Positions 33,938 through 43,362 of a stretch of DNA of 64,000 bases are shown here, in pieces; position 1 is the stretch's first letter; the number at the start of each line of letters is the position of its first letter. Where the stretch lies: contig NZ_QJSX01000005.1 of the NCBI RefSeq assembly GCF_003217515.1, positions 234,108-298,107 of the forward strand, given 5' to 3'. The notes beneath the pieces are model-generated. The model saw only the letters and a list, made by a program, of their open reading frames with translations. It did no database searches and was not told the origin of the DNA. A program made the position numbers and the translations under genes. The DNA is from Deinococcus yavapaiensis KR-236. GTDB taxonomy: Bacteria; Deinococcota; Deinococci; Deinococcales; Deinococcaceae.

Positions 33938-34690
33938 TCAGAATAAGGCCCCTTGCATCGCCGCAGGCTCGGATTTCGCGAGGGCCGTCACCTCGACGAA
34001 TTCCAAACCTTGCCGCGTCAGCGCTTCGCGGGCCGGCGCCGTCACGCTCGGCGCCGCCAAGATGCCGCGCACTTCGCGGTGCGGGACTTGCAGACGCACG
34101 GCCGCCACGTACCGCGCGAGCTGATGCACCGCCTCGTGTCCCGCCCGCGCGCGCTTGAGCTCCACGACCACGAGTCGCCCGTCGCGGTCGAGCGCGTAGA
34201 GGTCGATGCCGCCCACCCCGACGAGCAATTCGCGGTCGAGCACGGTCAAGCCTTGCTCGATGACGTGCGGCGAGCGGGCGAGCGCTTCTTGCATGTCCTT
34301 CTCGCTGCCCGACAGCGTGAAGCCCGCCTCCTCCAACTCGAGGGCGAGCGCGAGGTGCACGTCGTGAAAGGTCACCTTCACGACCTCCTCGGGACTGCGC
34401 CGCGAGGCCACGAGGACGCAGCGACCCTCCTCCACGAAGGCCGAGACGTCGTCCGTGCGCGGCTGCCAGTTCACGGGCTTGACGCCGCGCGCCCCGTGGA
34501 TTTGCAGACTGCCGTCGCACTTCACCATCACGACGTAACAGCCCGCGTCGGCCGTGCTGAGCGCGCGCCCCGCGTATTCGACCTCGCACTCGGCCACGAC
34601 TTGCACGAGAACGTCGCACGAGCGAACGTGACCGTTGAGGAACGCGGCGAGCGAAACGGGAGTCGGCGAGGAGAGTTGTTCGCGCAGCAC
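33938..34690 (-). CDS. nucS: NucS/EndoMS mismatch-specific endonuclease
   Basis: 250 residues. N-terminal DNA-binding beta domain (HVRSCDVLVQVVAECEVEYAGRAL, then HGARGVKPVNWQPR) and C-terminal RecB-like nuclease with GGIDLYALDRDGRLVVVELKR, whose Asp and ExK are the catalytic metal residues. In Actinobacteria, archaea and Deinococcus NucS cuts both strands at mismatches in a MutSL-independent repair route. The GTG at 34690 is chosen because a TATTGT box lies exactly six bases upstream (34702-34697), consistent with a leaderless transcript. Own transcription unit, unrelated to the sugar genes around it. Confidence 0.93.
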   Translation of the reverse strand: MLREQLSSPTPVSLAAFLNGHVRSCDVLVQVVAECEVEYAGRALSTADAGCYVVMVKCDGSLQIHGARGVKPVNWQPRTDDVSAFVEEGRCVLVASRRSPEEVVKVTFHDVHLALALELEEAGFTLSGSEKDMQEALARSPHVIEQGLTVLDRELLVGVGGIDLYALDRDGRLVVVELKRARAGHEAVHQLARYVAAVRLQVPHREVRGILAAPSVTAPAREALTRQGLEFVEVTALAKSEPAAMQGALF

Positions 34691-34725
34691 GCCTACACAA
34701 TACGGCAGCGCGCCGCGCCGCGGCT

Positions 34726-36225
34726 TCACACGCGACTCGGCCGCTCCGAGTGCGGCTCGGAGCGCTCCATGTCCGAAAGCAGCTCGGTCAGCAGGCGCGC
34801 CTTGACCTCGGCGAGCGCGGAATCGTCGAAGCGGTTGACGTGCTCCTCGGGATCGTCTTGAAGGTCGTACAGTTCGCCGAACGTCTCGCCGGGGTACACG
34901 ACGAGCTTGAAGTCGCGCGTGATCCACGCCTTGTAGCGCACTCGGTCGGGCTCCTCCTTGAATTCCACGCGGGCTCCCGCGCGGCCTGGCGCCTCTCCCC
35001 TCTCCAGCGTGGCGCGCAAGTCGACGCCGTCGGAGGCGGGCAAGTTCGCGCCGCCGAGGTTCAGCAACGTCGGCGAGAGGTCCACGAGCGACACGACGTC
35101 CGATACGCGCCGAGGCGCGAAGAGCTGGGGGCACCACACGATCAAGGGAACGCGCAGCACGGCTTCGTACGCGAGCGGCCCCTTCTGGCCGATGTCGTGA
35201 TCGCCGAGCATGTCGCCGTGATCGGACGTGAACACCACGACGGTCGGCCGCGCCGAGCGCCGCCGCACGGCGCGCATGATCCGCGCGAATTGCGAATCGA
35301 AGAGGTTCACGAGCGAGTAGTACGCGGCGCGCGTGCCTCGGTCTTTCGCCTCGTCGTGAAAGTACGCGCGCCAATCGTGCGCGCCCGCGTTGCCCGCCAC
35401 CTCGAAGCGGCCTCGGTAGCGGCTCGCGTTGATCGTTCCGGCGCGCAGCATCGCCACGGGTTCGACGACGCCGACGTCCGAAGCGCCGTCGATTCTCGGC
35501 GGCAAGTCTGCCTCGTTCACGCGCGCCTCGAAGTCGAAGGGCACCGCGTGCGGATGATGCGGATCTTGAAAGCCGAGGTTGAGAAAGAACGGGCGGTCGT
35601 CGTCGCTCGAGTCCAGAAAGGCGAGGGCGCGTTCGAGAATCCAGGCGCCGCTGTGCAGTTCGCTCGCGACGCCCCAGTCGCCCGTCTCGTTCGGATCGGA
35701 CTCGAAGCGCCGCTCGATGCGGTTGAGCTCGTGTCGCCGCGCCTTGTCGACGCCGCGGCGATCGAGCCAGCGTTGATAATGTCCGGTGACGCCCCACGTG
35801 ACGTGTCCGGTGGCGAGTTCGGCGGTCTCGAAGCCCACGAAGTCCCGCCACGGCGTGCCGCGTTCGTCGACGGGCGCGCGCTCGGGGCTGGGATCGCTCC
35901 ACGGATGCCAGTGCGCTTTGCCGACGTGATGGGTGCGGTAGCCCGCCGCCCGCAGTTGCACGCTGAGAAAACGAGACTTGTCGATCGCCGTCGTGCCGAT
36001 GTTGTATCCCCCGTGCCGCGACGGAAACTGTCCGGTCATGAGCGTGAGCCGTGAAGGGGTGCACACCGGATTGGGGCAGTACGCCCGGTCGAACGCCACG
36101 CCTTCGGCCGAGAGTTCGTCGAGGGCGGGCGTCGTCATGAACGGGCTCCCGTTGGCGCCCAGCGCGTCGTAACGCTGCTGATCGGTGGTGACGAGGATGA
36201 TGTTCGGGCGAAGCGCGGCAGTCAT
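34726..36225 (-). CDS. Sulfatase, Cys-type, cytoplasmic
   Basis: 499 residues. PNIILVTTDQQRYD gives the metal Asp pair; the formylglycine motif is CTPSR (Cys55, in PNPVCTPSRLTLMTGQ); FTSDHGDMLGDH supplies the second metal pair. C-terminal LYDLQDDPEEHVNRFDD is typical of arylsulfatase A-like enzymes. No signal peptide. A TAAGAT box lies six bases before the ATG (36237-36232), so the mRNA may be leaderless. Divergent from the LacI gene across a region with LacI-type palindromes, so it may belong to that regulon. Not close in sequence to the sulfatase at 30976. Confidence 0.9.
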   Translation of the reverse strand: MTAALRPNIILVTTDQQRYDALGANGSPFMTTPALDELSAEGVAFDRAYCPNPVCTPSRLTLMTGQFPSRHGGYNIGTTAIDKSRFLSVQLRAAGYRTHHVGKAHWHPWSDPSPERAPVDERGTPWRDFVGFETAELATGHVTWGVTGHYQRWLDRRGVDKARRHELNRIERRFESDPNETGDWGVASELHSGAWILERALAFLDSSDDDRPFFLNLGFQDPHHPHAVPFDFEARVNEADLPPRIDGASDVGVVEPVAMLRAGTINASRYRGRFEVAGNAGAHDWRAYFHDEAKDRGTRAAYYSLVNLFDSQFARIMRAVRRRSARPTVVVFTSDHGDMLGDHDIGQKGPLAYEAVLRVPLIVWCPQLFAPRRVSDVVSLVDLSPTLLNLGGANLPASDGVDLRATLERGEAPGRAGARVEFKEEPDRVRYKAWITRDFKLVVYPGETFGELYDLQDDPEEHVNRFDDSALAEVKARLLTELLSDMERSEPHSERPSRV

Positions 36226-36297
36226 GCGGGCATCTTAAAGGCTGTCCGCTCGCCCGGCCCGCGCCACGCGCGCGAAACGCACGACCTCGAATGCACC

Positions 36298-36309
36298 GAA
36301 AGCGGTTTC
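36298..36309. promoter_or_regulatory. LacI-type operator-like site
   Basis: GAAAGCGGTTTC, a near-palindrome (central pair mismatched) of the form bound by LacI/GalR-family proteins, in the region between the divergent sulfatase and lacI-type genes. Confidence 0.45.
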
Positions 36310-36324
36310 AGAACGAAGAAGTGT

Positions 36325-36336
36325 GAAACCGGTTTC
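36325..36336. promoter_or_regulatory. LacI-type operator palindrome
   Basis: GAAACCGGTTTC is a perfect 12-bp palindrome with the central CG typical of LacI-family operators, 15 bases from the previous site. Confidence 0.5.
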
Positions 36337-36405
36337 GATTCCCGAAGACACGCGATATTTCACCGTAGACCATGAAATCTTGGCGGCACGTGCAGTGAAA
36401 CGTAT

Positions 36406-36434
36406 TTGACAGCGCTTTCAAGAAGGTGTACGCT
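36406..36434 (+). promoter_or_regulatory. lacI-type gene promoter overlapped by an operator
   Basis: TTGACA (-35, 36406-36411), 17-base spacer, TACGCT (-10, 36429-36434). The operator TTGACAGCGCTTTCAA (36406-36421) covers the -35 box and differs by one base from the perfect palindrome at 37513. This predicts autorepression. Confidence 0.6.
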
Positions 36435-36448
36435 GCCCTGGAGCACGT

Positions 36449-37453
36449 ATGGAAAAGTCTGTGACGCTCGCGCGAGTGGCGCGTGAAGCTGGCGTATCCG
36501 CCAGCACGGTTTCTCGCATCCTCAACGGCACGGCGAATGTCCGTGACGAAAAGAAAGAGGCGGTCGAGCGCGTTTTGGCGCGCCTCAACTACCGTCCCAA
36601 CGTGCTTGCCCGTAGCCTTGCGAGTGGGCGCACCATGAGCGTCGGCGTCCTGACGCAAGACATCTCCAGCCCTTTCTACGGCGACACCTTGCGCGGCATC
36701 GAGCAAGGTCTCTCGGGAAGCGGCTACCACCCGATCTTCACGAGCGGCCACTGGCAAGCGCAAGAGGAGCTCGAAGCCGTGGATCTTCTGCTCGCGAGAA
36801 AGGTGGACGCCCTGATCGTGCTCGGGGGCGTCCTTCCCGACGAGAAGCTTCGGGAAGTCGCCGCCAAGGTCCCCCTCGTGGCGCTCGGACGTTCGGTGCC
36901 CGACCTCGAAAGCCAGTGCCTGCGGCTCGACAACTTCAAAGGCGCCTACCTCGCTACGCAACATCTCGTCGAACTCGGGCACCGAGCGATCGCGCACATC
37001 ATGGGCGTGCCGTCGCACCGAGACGCGCAAGACCGCCTTGCAGGTTACAAAGCGGCGCTCGCCGACGCCCGCGTCGAATTCGATCCTGATTTGGTGCGCG
37101 AAGGCGACTTCATGGAAGCGTCGGGGTTTCTGGCAGCGACGCGCCTCGTGGAGGGCCTGAGAACCTTCAGTGCCATCTTCGTCGCCAACGACCAGATGGC
37201 GTACGGCGCGCGCTTGGCGCTGTTTCGCAAGGGACTGCGCGTTCCCGAGGACGTCTCGATCGTCGGTTTCGACGATCTTCCCAGTTCGTCGTTCACGACG
37301 CCGCCCCTCACCACGGTCGCTCAACCTACCTACGACATCGGACTCGCCTCCGCCGAATGCGTGCTACGCCTTCTCAACGGCGAAGAGGCCGCCTTGCCTC
37401 CCCTCGACGTGCAACTCGTCGTCCGCGAATCCACCACGCGTCGGCGCTCCTGA
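36449..37453 (+). CDS. LacI-family transcriptional repressor
   Basis: 334 residues, normal length. The helix-turn-helix is at 5-25 (TLARVAREAGVSASTVSRILNG), the hinge helix at LNYRPNVLARSLASGRT, and the periplasmic-binding-like ligand domain follows (SVGVLTQDISSPFYGD, AIFVANDQMAYGA, SIVGFDDLPSSSFTTPPLTTV). It sits directly ahead of a beta-glucoside transport and hydrolysis operon whose leader carries a perfect TTGAAAGCGCTTTCAA palindrome, and its own promoter carries a near copy. It probably responds to a beta-gluco-oligosaccharide or its breakdown product. The ATG has a GGAG site five bases upstream. Confidence 0.93.
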   Translation: MEKSVTLARVAREAGVSASTVSRILNGTANVRDEKKEAVERVLARLNYRPNVLARSLASGRTMSVGVLTQDISSPFYGDTLRGIEQGLSGSGYHPIFTSGHWQAQEELEAVDLLLARKVDALIVLGGVLPDEKLREVAAKVPLVALGRSVPDLESQCLRLDNFKGAYLATQHLVELGHRAIAHIMGVPSHRDAQDRLAGYKAALADARVEFDPDLVREGDFMEASGFLAATRLVEGLRTFSAIFVANDQMAYGARLALFRKGLRVPEDVSIVGFDDLPSSSFTTPPLTTVAQPTYDIGLASAECVLRLLNGEEAALPPLDVQLVVRESTTRRRS

Positions 37454-37511
37454 CGCTCCGACTTCGCTTCCCACGGTTTCACTTTTTCTTCCATAGGAGG
37501 ATCGACTGATA

Positions 37512-37529
37512 TTTGAAAGCGCTTTCAAA
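37512..37529. promoter_or_regulatory. LacI operator, 18-bp perfect palindrome
   Basis: TTTGAAAGCGCTTTCAAA is perfectly symmetric and lies 45 bases before the binding-protein start, just after a possible -10 (GATATT, 37508-37513), so it would cover the transcription start region. Confidence 0.75.
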
Positions 37530-37574
37530 AGCCATCCACCCACCCCATCCACCTTCTCTCCCCGGAGGAATCCC

Positions 37575-38822
37575 ATGAAAAAGACCTTGACCGCCCTCAC
37601 GCTCGCCCTGATCGCCACCGTCGCCGGAGCCCAAGCGAAGAAGACCATCACCGTCGGAGTGTTTCCCGACCTCGACTCGGTCGTGAAGGCCGCATTGCCG
37701 GGCTTTCAGAAGAAGTTCCCGAACATCGACGTCAAGCTCGTCGTGCTGCAGTACGCCGACCACCACAACGCCCTCACGACGGCCCTCGCGACCGGCTCGG
37801 GCGCCAACGACGTCGTCGCCGTCGACTTCGGTTACGTCGCGCGCTTCGCGGAGGGCGGCGGCCTCGAGGATCTCGCCAAGGCGCCCTACAACGGCTTGTC
37901 GTACAAGAGCCGCTTCGTTTCGTACACCTTCCCGCAAGCGACGTTCTCGGGCAAGCTCGTCGCCATGCCGACCGACATCGGCCCCGGCACGATGTACTAC
38001 CGCAGCGACTTTCTCGCCAAGGCGGGCCTGAAGCCCGGCGACCTCAACAAGAGCTGGGACGCCTACATCGAAAACGGCAAGAAGATCGTCGCCGCCAACC
38101 CCGGCTCGTTCCTCATCCCCGACGCCACGGAAGTCTCCGAGATCTACATCCGCACGAACATCCCGGCCGGACAAGGCCTGTACTTCGACGCGAGCAACAA
38201 AGTGCTCGTGAGCGCCGACAATCCGCGCTTCATGAACGCCTGCACGCTCGCCAAGCGCGTACGTGACGCCAAGCTCGACGCTCGTGCGGGCGGCGCCTTC
38301 TCGCCCGAGTGGACGACCGCCTTCCAAAAGGGCAACCTGGCCACCGAGTTCAGCGGCGCGTGGCTCACCGGCCACATGCAAAACTGGCTCGCGAAGGACT
38401 TCTCGGGCAAGTGGAACGTACAGCAACTGCCGAGCGGCGCGTTCGCGTCGTGGGGCGGCTCGTTCTACGCCATTCCCACGCAGAGCAAGAACAAGGCCGA
38501 AGCGTGGGAGCTCATCAAGTACCTCACGACCGACAAGGACCAGCAGATCCTCGCGTTCAAGACGACGGGCGCCTTCCCCGCCTTGCGCGCCGCCCAAGAC
38601 GCGCCGCTGTTCAACGAAGGCGTCGCGTACCTCTCCAACCAAAAGGCCCGCACGCTGTGGCGCACGGCCGCCAACCGCATCAAGCCGCTCGACGTCAACC
38701 GCCTCGACCCGATCGCGAGCGAAATCTGGCTGACGCAACTCGGCTCCGTCCTCGACGGCTCCAAGACGTGCCAGCAAGCCCTGACGGAAGCGAACACCCT
38801 CATCGCGCGGCGCGCCCGCTGA
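37575..38822 (+). CDS. Sugar ABC transporter substrate-binding protein (CUT1)
   Basis: 415 residues with a signal peptide (TLTALTLALIATVAGAQA). Solute-binding family 1 features: GFQKKFPNIDVKLVVLQYADHHN, TDIGPGTMYYRSDFLAKAGL, a hinge GGSFYAIPTQSKNKAEAWELIKYL. First gene of the LacI-controlled operon; followed by a GC-rich hairpin and two permeases. With GH1 and GH3 beta-glucosidases downstream, cellobiose or other beta-gluco-oligosaccharides are the likely ligands. The ATG has a CGGAGGAATCCC site. Confidence 0.93.
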   Translation: MKKTLTALTLALIATVAGAQAKKTITVGVFPDLDSVVKAALPGFQKKFPNIDVKLVVLQYADHHNALTTALATGSGANDVVAVDFGYVARFAEGGGLEDLAKAPYNGLSYKSRFVSYTFPQATFSGKLVAMPTDIGPGTMYYRSDFLAKAGLKPGDLNKSWDAYIENGKKIVAANPGSFLIPDATEVSEIYIRTNIPAGQGLYFDASNKVLVSADNPRFMNACTLAKRVRDAKLDARAGGAFSPEWTTAFQKGNLATEFSGAWLTGHMQNWLAKDFSGKWNVQQLPSGAFASWGGSFYAIPTQSKNKAEAWELIKYLTTDKDQQILAFKTTGAFPALRAAQDAPLFNEGVAYLSNQKARTLWRTAANRIKPLDVNRLDPIASEIWLTQLGSVLDGSKTCQQALTEANTLIARRAR

Positions 38823-38831
38823 TCTTCGCCG

Positions 38832-38862
38832 CGCCCGCCCGGGACCTCCGCCCGGGCGGGCG
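38832..38862 (+). terminator. Hairpin between binding protein and permease genes
   Basis: A 12-bp perfect stem, CGCCCGCCCGGG and its complement, 7-base loop, followed by TTT. The short T-run suggests partial termination or mRNA stabilisation, giving more binding protein than permease. Confidence 0.7.
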
Positions 38863-38885
38863 TTTGGCCACCGCTAGGAGTCACC

Positions 38886-39863
38886 GTGCAAGCTCGCGCC
38901 ACCATCCCACGTGAACGACCGTCCATCGGCACGCGCTGGAACAACTTCCAGCGGCGGTACGCGCCGTACATCTTCATCAGCCCCTTCTTCATCTTGTTTC
39001 TCGCGTTTGGCCTCTTCCCGATCCTCTTCCTCGCGTATCTGTCCTTTCAGGAATGGCAGCCCTCGGCGGGCCTCGGCACGATGAAGTTCGTGGGCCTGCG
39101 CAACTACACCGACAACCTCACCGATCCCGCCTTCTGGGACGCGCTGCGTCACACCTTCTCGCTCGCCGTGATGTCGGGCGTGCCGCAGCACCTCATCGCC
39201 ATTCCGCTCGCCTTCGCCATCCACATGGGGCTGCGCAAGCTGCAAGGTCCTCTCACCGCCGTGTACTTCGTGCCGTACATCACCTCGGTCGTGGCGATCT
39301 CGGTGACGTTCTTCACGCTGTTCTCGTGGCAGTACGGCGCCATCAACGGCTTGATTCAAGCGCTGCACTCGCTGCCGCTCATCGGAGGCCTGTTTCCCGC
39401 CGAGCGGATCAATTGGCTCGGCGAAAAGGCCTTCATCCAACCTGCCATCGCGCTCGTCGTCGTGTGGCGCTTCACGGGCTGGAACGTCGTGCTGTACCTC
39501 GCGGGCCTTCAGTCCATCCCCAAAGACCTCTACGAGGCGGCGGCCGTCGACGGCGCGACGCGCGCGCAGCAATTCCGCTTCATCACCTTGCCGCTGTTGC
39601 GCCCCATGATGTTCCTCGCGATCACCCTCACCCTCATCGGGAATCTGCAACTGTTCGAAGAGCCGTTCATCCTCACGAACGGAGGCGGCGGTCCCGGGCA
39701 AATCGGCACCACCGCCGTGATGTACATGCTTCGCACGTACCAAAGCTACGCCGACGCGGGGCTCGCCGCCGCCATGGGCTGGCTTCTGTTCGTCGTGATC
39801 GCCGTGCTCACCTTCGTCAACAACCAGGTGTTCGGCCGCAGCGGCCTCGCCGGGAGGGAGTAA
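38886..39863 (+). CDS. Sugar ABC transporter permease, MalF-like (CUT1)
   Basis: 325 residues, six membrane segments, with ATPase-contact loop SIPKDLYEAAAVDGATRAQQFRFITLPLL. The GTG at 38886 follows CTAGGAGTCACC. Partner of the permease that starts two bases after its stop. The operon supplies binding protein and both permeases but no ATPase. Confidence 0.93.
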   Translation: MQARATIPRERPSIGTRWNNFQRRYAPYIFISPFFILFLAFGLFPILFLAYLSFQEWQPSAGLGTMKFVGLRNYTDNLTDPAFWDALRHTFSLAVMSGVPQHLIAIPLAFAIHMGLRKLQGPLTAVYFVPYITSVVAISVTFFTLFSWQYGAINGLIQALHSLPLIGGLFPAERINWLGEKAFIQPAIALVVVWRFTGWNVVLYLAGLQSIPKDLYEAAAVDGATRAQQFRFITLPLLRPMMFLAITLTLIGNLQLFEEPFILTNGGGGPGQIGTTAVMYMLRTYQSYADAGLAAAMGWLLFVVIAVLTFVNNQVFGRSGLAGRE

Positions 39864-39864
39864 C

Positions 39865-40737
39865 GTGGCCGTCGTTTCCCCTGAAGTTCGCCCGAAGCCT
39901 CGTCGACGGGGCGCCGTGAAGCCCCTGTCGCGCGGCGCGGCGTATCTGCTGCTCGCCCTCGGCGCGATCCTGACGATCGCTCCGTTCTACTTCATGTTCG
40001 TGTTCGCCACGCACGACCGCTCCGAGATCTTCCAGTTGCCGCCTCCGGTGTGGTTCGGCGACGACACCGCGAAGAACTACCAAAGCTTGTTGGAGCGCGT
40101 TCCCTTTTGGCGTAGCTTGTGGAACTCGTTTTATCTCGCCTTCATCTCGACCGCCACGACGCTGTTCTTCTGCTCGCTCGCCGGGTACGCCTTCGCGATG
40201 TACAACTTCAAAGGTCGCGAGTTCCTGTTCGGCATCGTCCTCGCCACCCTCTTGATTCCGACGGCGCTCAACATCGTGCCGTACGCCCTCATCATGCAGG
40301 CCCTCGGCTGGATCGACACGCCGCGCGCCCTCTGGGTGCCGGGCATGGCGGGCGCCTTCGGCATCTTCTTGATGCGCCAGTACATCGGAAGCGCCATCCC
40401 CAAAGAGCTGATGGAGGCGGGCCGCATCGACGGCGCCACCGAATTCGGAATCTACCGCCGCATCATCTTGCCGCTGTGCGGTCCCGCGCTCGGCACGCTC
40501 GGCCTCATCACCTTCATCAACTCGTGGAACTCCTTCGTCGGGCCGCTCATCATCTTCCGCTCGCCCGAGACGTACACCGCTCCCCTGCTGCTTCGCTCGC
40601 TGCAGGCGGTCGCCAACACCGACTGGGGCGCCTTGATGGTCGGCGTGGCGCTCACCGTGCTGCCGCTCCTCGTGATCTTCGTGTTCGCGTCGCGGCAACT
40701 CATCGAAGGCCTCACCTCCGGATCGTTGAAAGGCTGA
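39865..40737 (+). CDS. Sugar ABC transporter permease, MalG-like (CUT1)
   Basis: 290 residues, six membrane segments, EAA loop AIPKELMEAGRIDGATEFGIYRRIILPL. The GTG at 39865 follows GGGAGGGAG, one base after the upstream stop. Completes the beta-glucoside import channel with the preceding gene. Confidence 0.93.
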   Translation: MAVVSPEVRPKPRRRGAVKPLSRGAAYLLLALGAILTIAPFYFMFVFATHDRSEIFQLPPPVWFGDDTAKNYQSLLERVPFWRSLWNSFYLAFISTATTLFFCSLAGYAFAMYNFKGREFLFGIVLATLLIPTALNIVPYALIMQALGWIDTPRALWVPGMAGAFGIFLMRQYIGSAIPKELMEAGRIDGATEFGIYRRIILPLCGPALGTLGLITFINSWNSFVGPLIIFRSPETYTAPLLLRSLQAVANTDWGALMVGVALTVLPLLVIFVFASRQLIEGLTSGSLKG

Positions 40738-40740
40738 ACG

Positions 40741-42003
40741 GTGAAGCGCGCGCTCCTTCTCACCTTCTGCCTCGGCACGACCGTCCTCGCCGAACCCGTG
40801 CGCCTCACGATCTCCGGCCCCTCCATCCCGATCTCGCCGACGGCCATCGGCGGGTTCAACGTCAGCTGGCAAATGCCGATCGTGGACGCGCTGCAGGCCG
40901 TTCGCTCGGTCGCCCCGACGTCGCTGCGCTTTCCCGGCGGCAACGTCGGAGACGAAGCCGACCTCAACGCGAGCGGGCTGCAGTACTTCAAGTCCAGCCT
41001 CGACTTGACGCAGTCCAAACCCGCGGCGATCGTGCAAACACGCGTGTTCGCCACGCGGTCGGACGCCCGCAACAAACCCCAAGATGCCGCCCAGGCCGCT
41101 CGAGACGCGAAGAGCGTCGGGTTGAATGTCACGTACTGGGAGATCGGCAACGAGCCCGATCTCTACGCGACGAACCGCGGCGATCCCTCGTGGACGCCCG
41201 AGCAGTACTGCTCGACGTTTCGCGCTCAGCGTGACGCCATCGCGAAGGTCGATCCGAACGCGAAGTTCGCCGGTCCCGCCGCTTCGAAAGGCAGCGGACC
41301 CGCGCAGGACTACCTCGCTCGCTTCGTGAAGGCTTGCGGCGACGTCGTGGACCTCCTGACGTGGCATGAATACCCCACCGACGGCACGGCGAGCGACGAG
41401 GCCGCGTTGCAAAGCGCGGCGGACGTCACGGCGCACGTCGCCAGCATTCGCGCCTTGTGGGCCGATCCCGAGCGCAACCCGCTCGGGATCGGCCGCACGA
41501 TTCGGCTGGGAGTCACCGAGTACTCGCTGTCATGGAAGTCCAACCGCGCCCGGCACCTCGCCGATCAAGTCGCGGCTCTGTGGACGGCCGAGGCGACCTT
41601 GCGGCTCGCCGAGGCGGGCGTGGACGTCACGAGCTACTTCGCGATCATCGCGGCGGGTAACCACGGCCTCGTCGACCTCTCCACCATTCCGAGACCCACC
41701 TTGTACGCGTTTCAACAACTGAAGCACTTCCACGGAAGCGCGCTGCCCGTCACGTCCAGCGATTCCGCCGTGTGGGCGCACGCCGCCGAGAACGCGAACC
41801 TTCGCACGGTGCTCGTCACGAACACCGCCACGACGTCGACCTCCTTGACGACGGCGATGGAGGGATTCGCTCTCATCGGCGCGAAGACGTTCACGGAGGC
41901 GACCGTCGCGCACGAAGACGATTTCATTCGCCTCAAGCTCGGCGTCACGCTCGACTTGCCGCCCCGCTCGCTCACGCGGCTCGCCTACAAACGCCTTCCC
42001 TGA
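40741..42003 (+). CDS. Exported clan GH-A glycosidase (GH39/51/79-like)
   Basis: 420 residues with a signal peptide (ALLLTFCLGTTVLA). The barrel carries SLRFPGGNVGDEA, WEIGNEPDLY (acid/base E138) and LGVTEYSLSW (nucleophile E260), then a C-terminal beta-sandwich ending with DLPPRSLTRLAYK. The RFPGGN and GNEP pattern fits GH51, GH79 or GH39 without a clear winner, so the sugar released is unknown; beta-glucuronidase-like or arabinofuranosidase-like activity are options. It lies three bases after the permease gene and precedes GH1, so it probably trims oligosaccharides outside the membrane before uptake. Confidence 0.82.
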   Translation: MKRALLLTFCLGTTVLAEPVRLTISGPSIPISPTAIGGFNVSWQMPIVDALQAVRSVAPTSLRFPGGNVGDEADLNASGLQYFKSSLDLTQSKPAAIVQTRVFATRSDARNKPQDAAQAARDAKSVGLNVTYWEIGNEPDLYATNRGDPSWTPEQYCSTFRAQRDAIAKVDPNAKFAGPAASKGSGPAQDYLARFVKACGDVVDLLTWHEYPTDGTASDEAALQSAADVTAHVASIRALWADPERNPLGIGRTIRLGVTEYSLSWKSNRARHLADQVAALWTAEATLRLAEAGVDVTSYFAIIAAGNHGLVDLSTIPRPTLYAFQQLKHFHGSALPVTSSDSAVWAHAAENANLRTVLVTNTATTSTSLTTAMEGFALIGAKTFTEATVAHEDDFIRLKLGVTLDLPPRSLTRLAYKRLP

Positions 42004-42021
42004 ACCCACCACGAGGACTTT

Positions 42022-43361
<1,340 letters not shown>

Positions 43362-43362
<1 letters not shown>

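Noticed and set aside
37488..37512. A second gene start after the strong AGGAGG at 37495-37501
   Set aside because: No start codon at useful spacing and a stop follows quickly; the site lies in the operator region.
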